Shown here in pieces: positions 8,437 through 15,078 of a DNA stretch of 39,001 bases. The translations under genes and the position numbers were made by a program. The stretch's first letter is position 1; each line of letters starts with the position of its first letter. The stretch is from Gemmatimonadota bacterium (GTDB lineage Bacteria > Latescibacterota > UBA2968), in NCBI GenBank assembly GCA_026706845.1, contig JAPOXY010000215.1:1-39001 (forward strand), written 5' to 3'. A model generated the notes under the pieces. It made no database searches. It saw only the letters and a program-made list of their open reading frames with translations, and was not told where the DNA came from.

Positions 8437-8880
8437 ATGCAAGCCCGACACACCCTCATCGCCCTCGCCTTTTTATTCACCACAGCCCCTGCCTTTGCAG
8501 CCACCGTCGAAGTAGAAGGCGAAGGCACGCCAGCCCTGTACGTGGTCAAAGTACACGCCGACTGGTGCGGCTCCTGTAAGGCACTGGTGCCCATTCTCGA
8601 CGAAGTCCGAGAAACCATGTCTGCCGAGCCTGTTCTCTTTCTCACCCTGGACGTGACCGACGCAGATCGCACCGGCCAGGCTCGCCTGCTGGCCGCAGCC
8701 CTCGGTATAGAGCAACACCTCAAAACCAATAACAAGACCGGGCTGGTCCTGATCATCAACCCCGCGGACAAGGCTCTGATGGAAACCCTGACTAAGGAAA
8801 ACACCGCCGATGAAATGATCGGCAAAATTGAAGGCCATATTGCCGAAACTGCGGAAGAGGACGAGGACATGGACATGTGA
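8437..8880 (+). CDS. Exported thioredoxin-like protein
   Basis: The ATG at 8437 has AAGGAG at 8424-8429, 7 nt upstream, and gives a clean signal peptide (hydrophobic 6-20, cleavage near AFA-ATV). The mature part has a thioredoxin fold with the active-site WCGSC (Cys44 and Cys47) in VKVHADWCGSCKAL, then LFLTLDVTD. The C terminus is very acidic (EEDEDMDM). At 147 residues it is a single-domain protein. The segment normally holding the cis-proline is unclear. It probably acts in the periplasm on disulfides, reducing or forming them, but no partner is encoded nearby. Confidence 0.85.
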   Translation: MQARHTLIALAFLFTTAPAFAATVEVEGEGTPALYVVKVHADWCGSCKALVPILDEVRETMSAEPVLFLTLDVTDADRTGQARLLAAALGIEQHLKTNNKTGLVLIINPADKALMETLTKENTADEMIGKIEGHIAETAEEDEDMDM

Positions 8881-8898
8881 GGCAAGAGATCGAATTAC

Positions 8899-8932
8899 GG
8901 TGCATCGCTTAGCGAACACTGGGCGATGCACC
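8899..8932. other. Perfect 10-bp hairpin between thioredoxin and HOT genes
   Basis: GGTGCATCGC (8899-8908) and GCGATGCACC (8923-8932) are perfect inverted repeats around a 14-nt loop. There is no T tract on either side (TGAAAAATC follows). It starts 18 nt after the thioredoxin stop and ends 44 nt before the next start codon. It could be a transcript-stabilising hairpin, a factor-assisted terminator or an operator. Confidence 0.5.
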
Positions 8933-8976
8933 TGAAAAATCAACTATATCAAAACTGCAATGATCGGAATCACAAC

Positions 8977-10254
8977 ATGAGCAAAGACACTGCATTTCAA
9001 ATGGGAGCCTCAAACCTGCGCTTTGGGGTGGGAACAACGCGCGAAATCGGCATGGACCTGTCCGACATGGGTCTTAAGCGCGTCCTCGTCATCACCGACC
9101 CCAACCTCGTCGATCTGCCCCCCGTTCAAACCGCGAGAGAGAGCCTGGAAGCCGAAGGCATAGAATACGATCTGTTCGATCGCGTACGCGTGGAACCCAC
9201 AGATATATCTTTCAAAGACGCCATTGCAGTCGCCACAGAAGGCGCTTACGAAGGCTATGTCGCCATTGGGGGCGGTTCATCTATCGACACGGCAAAAGCA
9301 GCCAATCTATTTGCAACCTATCCCGACGACTTCTTCGCCTATATCAATGCACCCATCGGCCAAGGCAAACCCGTTCCCGGCCCCGTCAAACCCCTCTTTG
9401 CCATTCCCACCACAGCCGGTACGGGAAGCGAAACCACGGGCGTAGCCATTATGGACCTCTCTGACCGCCACGTCAAAACCGGCATTGCACACCGCTATCT
9501 CAAACCCGACCTCGCCATTGTCGATCCCGAAAACACGCGCACCATGCCGCCTTCCATCGCGGCGGCAACTGGCCTCGACGTCCTTTGCCACGCCCTCGAG
9601 TCCTTCACCGCCATCCCCTATACCGAACGCCCCAGACCCAATCGCCCAATCGAACGCCCCGCCTATCAGGGCACCAATCCCATTTCCGACATGTGGGCAC
9701 TCAAAGCCATAGAAATGACCACGCAATATCTGCCTCGCGCGGTCCGCAATCCCGATGACGACAAAGCCCGCGCGCAAATGATCCTCGCCGCATCGCTCGC
9801 AGGCATCGGCTTTGGCAATGCCGGCGTTCACCTCTGCCACGGCATGTCGTATCCCGTCTCAGGTATGGTGCGAGACTTCAAACCCAAAGGCATGATCACG
9901 GACCACGCCATCATCCCACACGGCATGTCCGTCGTCCTCAACGCCCCTCCCGTCTTCCGATTCACAGGCCCCGCGCGGCCAGACCGCCACCTTCGGGCTG
10001 CACAGATCATGGGCGCAGATATCTCCAACGCATCTCCCGACGAAGCGGGCCACATCCTCGCCGATCAAATCGTCGCCCTTATGAAGCAGCTCGAAGTGCC
10101 CAATGGTCTGTCAGCAATCGGATTCACCGAAAGCGACATCCCCGCACTCGTCGAAGGCACCCTCCCCCAACACCGAGTCACCAAACTCTCACCGCGTCCC
10201 GCAGAAGCCGAAGACCTGGAGAGCCTGTTCAAAGATGCAATGCTCGCATGGTAA
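8977..10254 (+). CDS. Hydroxyacid-oxoacid transhydrogenase (ADHFE1-like, iron-containing ADH family)
   Basis: The 425-residue product is very close by eye to mammalian mitochondrial ADHFE1. Shared blocks include FQMGASNLRFGVG, VRVEPTDISF, GGGSSIDTAKAANL, APIGQGKPVPGPVKP, IPTTAGTGSETTGVA, CHALESFTAIPY, RPAYQGTNPISDMWA, AVRNPDDDKAR, GFGNAGVHLCHGMSYP and GTLPQHRVTKLSPRP. Known members transfer hydride from 4-hydroxybutyrate to 2-oxoglutarate, giving succinate semialdehyde and D-2-hydroxyglutarate, with bound NAD(H) and Fe. The His residues in LCHALES, LCHGMS and PHGMS are the likely metal ligands. The ATG at 8977 is preferred over 8926, which lies in the hairpin. The symporter gene next door may bring in its substrate. 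Confidence 0.92.
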   Translation: MSKDTAFQMGASNLRFGVGTTREIGMDLSDMGLKRVLVITDPNLVDLPPVQTARESLEAEGIEYDLFDRVRVEPTDISFKDAIAVATEGAYEGYVAIGGGSSIDTAKAANLFATYPDDFFAYINAPIGQGKPVPGPVKPLFAIPTTAGTGSETTGVAIMDLSDRHVKTGIAHRYLKPDLAIVDPENTRTMPPSIAAATGLDVLCHALESFTAIPYTERPRPNRPIERPAYQGTNPISDMWALKAIEMTTQYLPRAVRNPDDDKARAQMILAASLAGIGFGNAGVHLCHGMSYPVSGMVRDFKPKGMITDHAIIPHGMSVVLNAPPVFRFTGPARPDRHLRAAQIMGADISNASPDEAGHILADQIVALMKQLEVPNGLSAIGFTESDIPALVEGTLPQHRVTKLSPRPAEAEDLESLFKDAMLAW

Positions 10255-10261
10255 TCAAAGG

Positions 10262-10290
10262 TTGCCATTCTGTTTTTGAAATATTATGAT
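10262..10290 (+). promoter_or_regulatory. Predicted sigma70-type promoter for the symporter gene
   Basis: TTGCCA (10262-10267) and TATGAT (10285-10290) each match the consensus -35 and -10 boxes at five of six positions and are spaced by exactly 17 nt. The pair lies 47 nt before the GTG start at 10338, so the symporter gene can be transcribed apart from the transhydrogenase gene. Confidence 0.6.
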
Positions 10291-10337
10291 GTAAGCACCA
10301 ACAGCATTGATATACAGGCATAACAGGAGGGCTTTTC

Positions 10338-12221
10338 GTGGACGCAAAACTAATCTGGCTTTTTGCTTTTGTGGGACTTTACTGGGCTTATTGCCTCTTC
10401 TGGGGCGTCAGAGGTGCCATTTCTTCACGCACATCAACCGACTACTTCGTGGCCGGGCGCACCATTGGCTTATGGGTATTTGTTCTCGCGGCCACCGCCA
10501 CCAGCTTTTCCGGCTGGACCTTTGTAGGACATCCAGGCAAAATCCTCATCGATGGCCTGCCCTACGCATTCGCTTCCTTCTACGCCCTCACAATTCCCTT
10601 TACTGGCGTGCTCTTTTTGCGCCGCCAATGGATCGTTGGTCGGGCATTTGAACACATTACCCCCGGCGAAATGTACACCACCTATTACGGTGGCAATGCC
10701 ATGCGCCTGCTTACGGTTCTCGTAGCCTTCCTCTTTTCAGTACCCTACCTCGGCGTACAACTCCGCGCCTCTGGCGACCTCTTCCACGTACTCACCGACG
10801 GCATGATCGGCATTGAAATTGGTATGTTTGCCCTCTCCGCCATTGTTATGATCTACGTCGCATCCGGCGGTCTTCGCTCCGTAGCCTATGTTGACTGCGC
10901 CCAGTGCATCTTGCTCGCCCTCGGCATTGTCATCCTGGGAGGCATCGCCATCAGCTTTGCAGGAGGTTGGGGCGGATTTACCGACGGCCTTGCAGCCTAT
11001 GTCAAACAAGACCTCGTATCGGGTCAAAAACTCACCCCTGCCGGCCACTCGAACATCGTGGCTATGCCGGGAACTATCCAGGCCGTATCTTCAGGCGCCG
11101 AAGCACAGGGCAGTGTCTGGACCGGCATGATGTGCCTCACCTACATGTTTGCGCTCATGGGCATCCAATCCTCCCCCGCCTTTTCCATGTGGTGCTTTTC
11201 CAACAAAACCAGCGAACCCTTCCGCTGGCAGCAAGTCGTGGCATCCTCGATTATCATCGGCATCATCCTCTTCTCCTTCACCATCTTTCAGGGCATTGGG
11301 GGCAACATCCTCATTGCAAATGGTATCTTTGAATCCGCCAATGACAAAAACCTCGTCCCCCAACTCATCAACCTGCTCACCGACGCGGCTCCCTGGCTCG
11401 TCGGCTTGCTCGCGGTTTGTGCCCTCGCCGCAATGCAATCCACAGGTGCTGCTTATATGTCCACCTTCTCCGGCATGGTCACGCGAGACCTCTACAAACA
11501 ATACGTCGCCCCCGACGCATCGGACAGCGTACAAAAACTCTGTGGGCGCATCTTTGTCATCGTCGTCACAGTGGTCGCGCTATTCGTCGCCGCGCAATTC
11601 ACCGGCGCCATCGTCATGCTCGGCGGTCTGGCCGTTGCCTACGGTTTCCAGATGTACCCAGCTCTCATGGGCGTATGTTACTTTCCCTGGCTCACCCGCA
11701 AAGGCGTGGTCTGGGGCCTTGTTGCCGGTCTTATTGCCGTCACCTTGACCGACCGCACAGTGGCTGTATTTGGACTACCCTGGGGCGCATTCCCGCTCAC
11801 CATTCACAGTGCGGGCTGGGGCATATTCGCCAACCTGATCATTGCCCTGCTCGTCTCAAAATTTGGTTCAGAAAACAACGGAGAACGCGAAAAACGCGAA
11901 AAACATCACGCCTTTATCCAGGCCGTCTCTGGCCTCACCGAAGACCAGAAGAAATGGGTGACACCGGCGTGGATCCTCACCGTTTTGTGGTTCCTCATTG
12001 GCTTCGGACCTTTTGCCACGGTTGGCAACACCCTCTTTTCCGATCCCAATACCCCGGCCACATGGGCGCCTTTTGGTTTGCCCTCGCTCTGGGTCTGGCA
12101 ACTCCTCATGCTGATCTTTGGTATCTTTGTCATGTGGATGCTCGCCTTCAAAGTCGGTCTCTCAAAGCCCGTTCCCATTGAAGATGTAACCTCGCAACGC
12201 AAAGCGTTTTTTGAAAAATAA
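10338..12221 (+). CDS. Sodium:solute symporter family protein (SSS)
   Basis: The start is the GTG at 10338, with AGGAGG at 10325-10330, 7 nt upstream. The 627-residue inner-membrane protein has the SSS layout: TSTDYFVAGRTIGLWVFVLAATATSFSGW near residues 32-60, VASGGLRSVAYVDCAQ near 173-188, and the TM core to about residue 500, 13 or so helices in all. A polar insert (about 505-535, rich in E, K and R) is followed by two more helices and a short cytoplasmic tail. The family couples Na+ to uptake of sugars, carboxylates, amino acids or vitamins. Its place beside an ADHFE1-like enzyme suggests a hydroxy-acid substrate, which is only an inference. Confidence 0.9.
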   Translation: MDAKLIWLFAFVGLYWAYCLFWGVRGAISSRTSTDYFVAGRTIGLWVFVLAATATSFSGWTFVGHPGKILIDGLPYAFASFYALTIPFTGVLFLRRQWIVGRAFEHITPGEMYTTYYGGNAMRLLTVLVAFLFSVPYLGVQLRASGDLFHVLTDGMIGIEIGMFALSAIVMIYVASGGLRSVAYVDCAQCILLALGIVILGGIAISFAGGWGGFTDGLAAYVKQDLVSGQKLTPAGHSNIVAMPGTIQAVSSGAEAQGSVWTGMMCLTYMFALMGIQSSPAFSMWCFSNKTSEPFRWQQVVASSIIIGIILFSFTIFQGIGGNILIANGIFESANDKNLVPQLINLLTDAAPWLVGLLAVCALAAMQSTGAAYMSTFSGMVTRDLYKQYVAPDASDSVQKLCGRIFVIVVTVVALFVAAQFTGAIVMLGGLAVAYGFQMYPALMGVCYFPWLTRKGVVWGLVAGLIAVTLTDRTVAVFGLPWGAFPLTIHSAGWGIFANLIIALLVSKFGSENNGEREKREKHHAFIQAVSGLTEDQKKWVTPAWILTVLWFLIGFGPFATVGNTLFSDPNTPATWAPFGLPSLWVWQLLMLIFGIFVMWMLAFKVGLSKPVPIEDVTSQRKAFFEK

Positions 12222-12223
12222 AA

Positions 12224-12244
12224 CCCGGTGAAAGATCCACCGGG
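12224..12244. terminator. Shared hairpin terminator between convergent genes
   Basis: CCCGGTG (12224-12230) pairs perfectly with CACCGGG (12238-12244) around a 7-nt loop. Read on the minus strand, the stem is followed by TTTTATTTTT, a good intrinsic terminator for the dehydratase gene that ends at 12254. On the plus strand there is no T tract, so it is weaker for the symporter gene. Confidence 0.75.
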
Positions 12245-12253
12245 CTAAATGGG

Positions 12254-13285
12254 TTATTTCCACAGATCATCGTCGAACCACACCCCAAAACCCGGCCCCT
12301 CACCTGGTGCCATTTTGCCATCCACAACTTCCGGCTGATCGCGCACCCACGTCATCCAGGGGCGTCCACTTTCGGCCAGCGGATCGGGATCGAGCGCGAC
12401 AATCGCGTGCAGCGCCCACACCTCTCCCCCGCGATGTGGACACACCTCAACATCGTACTCCTTTGCCAACGCGTAAATTTTCACCAACTCTGTCAATCCC
12501 CCGCACCAGCACACATCCGGTTGATAAATAGCGTGTAACCCCCTTTGCATCAGCGCCTCAAACCCACGCGCCGTATATTCGTGCTCGCCACTCGCGATGG
12601 GAATGGGACTCTCGCGCATCAACCGTTCATAGCCGCCAAAATCCTCTGGCAAAAGCGGCTCTTCCAACCAGTCCAAATTGAGCTCAGCCAACCGATCCGC
12701 AGCGCGCAACGTGCCCTCCACATCCCACCCCATTGACGCATCGCACATCAATTGAATATCGTTGCCAACAACTGACCGCACATCCGCAAAAAAATCAGCT
12801 ATCGCATCCAATTCACTGTGGGGATCCATCCCGCCAATGCCAAATTTTAAAGCCTTATAACCCAGCGCGAGTGCGCCCTCAAGATCATCCCGAGACCACC
12901 CCGTGCGATACGACGGCACTGCCATTCGCGTTCCTCCCAGCACTTCGACAAGCGGTTTATTCGCCCGCTTGCCCCGTAAATCCCACAATGCCAAATCCAC
13001 ACCACTAATCGCCATCATCGCAATCCCCTTGCGACCATAGGCCGCGGTATGGCGATACATCGCATCCCACAACCCCTCGACATCCTCGGCATTCGCGCCG
13101 ATCAAGACCTCGCGCAACACCGTCTGAACCACGTGAATACCCGCCGGACCGCCTCCACCAACACCGTATCCCGACAACCCATCATCCGTATCAATCCGCA
13201 CCAGAATCTGTCCAATCGTTCCGCGCCAACCAGCAGGTGCGCGATCCGCATCGGGCTGCACTGCGCGAACATGTGTAATGATCAT
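12254..13285 (-). CDS. Mandelate racemase/muconate lactonizing family protein, RhmD-like acid-sugar dehydratase
   Basis: A 343-residue enolase-superfamily enzyme. The N-terminal capping domain runs to about 115, with ISGVDLALWDLRGK at about 93-106. The barrel carries probable Mg ligands D182 (CDASMGW), E208 (WLEEPLLPEDFGGY) and E234 (SGEHEYT), plus the likely catalytic base H284 (CPHRGGE). The SGEHEYT and QPDVCWCGG blocks match L-rhamnonate dehydratase and its relatives best. Such enzymes remove water from a sugar acid to give a 2-keto-3-deoxy acid. No aldolase or kinase for that product is in the window. It is transcribed alone and ends in an intrinsic terminator. The substrate assignment is tentative. 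Confidence 0.88.
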   Translation of the reverse strand: MIITHVRAVQPDADRAPAGWRGTIGQILVRIDTDDGLSGYGVGGGGPAGIHVVQTVLREVLIGANAEDVEGLWDAMYRHTAAYGRKGIAMMAISGVDLALWDLRGKRANKPLVEVLGGTRMAVPSYRTGWSRDDLEGALALGYKALKFGIGGMDPHSELDAIADFFADVRSVVGNDIQLMCDASMGWDVEGTLRAADRLAELNLDWLEEPLLPEDFGGYERLMRESPIPIASGEHEYTARGFEALMQRGLHAIYQPDVCWCGGLTELVKIYALAKEYDVEVCPHRGGEVWALHAIVALDPDPLAESGRPWMTWVRDQPEVVDGKMAPGEGPGFGVWFDDDLWK

Positions 13286-13325
13286 GTGAAATCTCTCCTA
13301 TAAAAAAATAAACGTAGCAAAATGA

Positions 13326-13351
13326 CCACAGGTGTGGTTTTTATGCCACAC
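13326..13351. promoter_or_regulatory. Cluster of CCACA/TGTGG half-sites upstream of the dehydratase gene
   Basis: CCACA (13326-13330) and TGTGG (13333-13337) form a compact palindrome with a 2-nt centre. TGTGG then pairs again with CCACA at 13346-13350 across 8 nt, or as GTGTGG/CCACAC at 13332-13337 and 13346-13351. The cluster lies about 40 nt upstream of the dehydratase start at 13285, a fitting place for a repressor of a sugar-acid gene. Confidence 0.45.
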
Positions 13352-13517
13352 TACGAGATTATCTACAGTGAAATATTGCACATTAAAATATAATATAAAT
13401 AGCTATAAATAAATGTCTTAAACCAATACTTTATCCCACGCTCGGGCGAATAGGCACGAATTTTGATGTTATCACAAATGAAAGACCTGTTTACTGACAC
13501 AGAAAGGGATAAATTGA

Positions 13518-14180
13518 ATGTACGCAAATACAAAAATAATTCTTTTGGCGGTGTTGATCGCAATATGCTGTCCTGTAAACACGTATTGCCAGGAAGCCCA
13601 TATCGGATTTGGATTGGGGACGGGTGTTGCATTTCCCATGATGAATCAAACCGAATTTCCATGCGACCTGATAGATGTATTATTCTTTGATGAAGCCTGC
13701 CATATCTCTTTCCCTCTCGCCAGTACCCAGATGGGACCTGTTGTAAATGGTGAGTTCTTTATCGGGGATGAACAGGTAGATCTGGTTTTACACGGATCTT
13801 TCTTTTCCATGCCGCAAAGATATGTGCAGAATACCCTGGAATCCCGTATATTTAATTCTGGAGGTTGGTTAAGTTCATTTCTCCTTGAATTTAGATATAA
13901 AATTTTAGCCAATAAGCCATTTGCACCGTATTGGAACGCTGGGCTGGGAGCTTTTTATTTTCGTCCCAACGATCATCGCAATCTATCCTCAGACCTGTAT
14001 TTTCATATCTTAGTCGGGATAGGCAGCGAATTTGCCTTCCAAAGAAAAGATGTTCGCTTTTTCACTGAAATCCGTTTTCAATTTATGCCTTTTCGGGTTG
14101 AAAAAGAAAATATTGCCGACGAAATAACAGGCACAGTAAATTTTACTTTTGGATGTCGATTTTGGCTTTCTTCCAACTGA
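13518..14180 (+). CDS. Putative outer-membrane beta-barrel protein
   Basis: A 220-residue protein with a signal peptide (hydrophobic 7-20, likely cleavage near TYCQ-EAH). The mature part alternates polar and hydrophobic residues, with many aromatic and Gly residues: IGFGLGTGVAFP, LSSFLLEFRYKI, YWNAGLGAFYF, ILVGIGSEFAF, RFFTEIRFQFMPF and GTVNFTFGCRFWL at the end. This looks like an eight-strand or similar small barrel of the OmpA-like/OMP_b-brl type. AAGGG at about 13504-13508 precedes the ATG by 9 nt. The gene is visibly AT-richer than its neighbours, as is the 230-nt gap before it. Four cysteines in the N-terminal half are unusual for a barrel. I recognise no specific family. Confidence 0.65.
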   Translation: MYANTKIILLAVLIAICCPVNTYCQEAHIGFGLGTGVAFPMMNQTEFPCDLIDVLFFDEACHISFPLASTQMGPVVNGEFFIGDEQVDLVLHGSFFSMPQRYVQNTLESRIFNSGGWLSSFLLEFRYKILANKPFAPYWNAGLGAFYFRPNDHRNLSSDLYFHILVGIGSEFAFQRKDVRFFTEIRFQFMPFRVEKENIADEITGTVNFTFGCRFWLSSN

Positions 14181-14194
14181 CATGGAGCAATATA

Positions 14195-14935
14195 ATGGAC
14201 AAAACAATCAGACGCACGCCCGATGGAAAGCCCGAAAGGCGCACACCCGATGAAATGCTGCGCGATGCCGTGTCAGACGATACCGACATTCCCGGCAAAG
14301 GCAAGCCACTCGATTTAAAAGCGTATTTTCGCCCCGATGCGGAACATCGCATGGCGGGCAAAATCCTGCGCGACAACAACGTACTTCCCGCACATCTCCA
14401 GGAGCGCAAAGACGCGGAAGAACACCTTAAAAATGCCGACGAGCACCTGCAACGCGCAAGCGAAAAAATCGCGCCATTGCAAAAAGCAATTCGCCCCCTC
14501 GCGCAAACACTCATCCGCACATTTTCCGACGACAACGAGATATGCGAAGCACTTGGCCTGAATGCACTACCAGAAAAATTTCATCCCAATTCGGAAACGC
14601 CGCCTGCGTCCGATCTCCTTGAGACCATCAGCACCTTTGACCAATTGTGCAAACAATACAATGCGCGGGTGCGCGACCTGACATACCGATATCTCGAAAA
14701 CCTGCGCCTCGCGCACGAAAATATTGAAGCCAGCAAAAAGCGACAACTCGCCAACCGCTCCCTTTTGCCAGCTTATGCACCCACAGCCAAAGTCAATATT
14801 GAAGCGCAGAGAGAATACATACAAAAACGTTTCCCCCTCCTGCCCGAACGCCCACGCGACTGGCAATCGCGTCTCAAAGCATGGCAGCGCTCTCAAAAGC
14901 CAACCCTCTGGAAACGTCTGTTCAGATCTGTCTGA
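14195..14935 (+). CDS. DUF1992 (DnaJ homologue subfamily C member 28-like) domain protein
   Basis: The ATG at 14195 is preferred over 14153, which lies inside the barrel gene; GGAG lies about 9 nt upstream. The 246-residue product begins with the conserved DUF1992 block: LRDAVSDDTDIPGKGKPLDL, then HRMAGKILRDNNVLPAHL and an E/R-rich helix, within the first 75 residues or so. The rest is mostly helical and rich in charged residues with coiled-coil character (ERKDAEEHLKNADEHLQRA). It has no signal peptide or membrane segment. DUF1992 proteins resemble DNAJC28, but no J domain or HPD motif is present and the function is unknown. Confidence 0.8.
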   Translation: MDKTIRRTPDGKPERRTPDEMLRDAVSDDTDIPGKGKPLDLKAYFRPDAEHRMAGKILRDNNVLPAHLQERKDAEEHLKNADEHLQRASEKIAPLQKAIRPLAQTLIRTFSDDNEICEALGLNALPEKFHPNSETPPASDLLETISTFDQLCKQYNARVRDLTYRYLENLRLAHENIEASKKRQLANRSLLPAYAPTAKVNIEAQREYIQKRFPLLPERPRDWQSRLKAWQRSQKPTLWKRLFRSV

Positions 14936-14946
14936 TCTTCTTTTTT
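14924..14946 (+). terminator. Possible weak terminator after the DUF1992 gene
   Basis: AGATC (14924-14928) pairs with GATCT (14934-14938) over a 5-nt loop, and after TC a run of six T residues follows (14941-14946). The stem is only 5 bp and overlaps the stop codon, so this is a weak call. Confidence 0.3.
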
Positions 14947-14950
14947 GTTT

Positions 14951-14980
14951 ATCTGTGTTCATCTGCGTTCATCTGCGGAT
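14951..14980. repeat. Three tandem 10-bp units, ATCTGYGTTC type
   Basis: ATCTGTGTTC, ATCTGCGTTC and ATCTGCGGAT lie head to tail. Similar TTCATCTGCG strings occur as dispersed extragenic repeats in several bacterial genomes, from general memory. Whether this one is dispersed cannot be told from a single window. Confidence 0.5.
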
Positions 14981-15009
14981 ACCTCCACCTGATCCCCTCC
15001 TATCTTATC

Positions 15010-15038
15010 TTGACGCACTTGCCAAATTCCAGTAACTT
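15010..15038 (+). promoter_or_regulatory. Possible promoter for the ABC exporter gene
   Basis: TTGACG (15010-15015), five of six to the -35 consensus, is followed 17 nt later by TAACTT (15033-15038), a poor -10 box. It lies 40 nt before the GTG at 15079. The remainder of the 143-nt gap holds the tandem ATCTGYGTTC repeat. Confidence 0.3.
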
Positions 15039-15078
15039 ATAAGTAAGTAAACACTTTCTTTTTATCAGGAGTTGATCT

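Noticed and set aside
13377-13396. TTGCAC and TATAAT in the AT-rich leader as a promoter
   Set aside because: The spacing is about 7 nt, too short; the region is so AT-rich that chance matches are expected.
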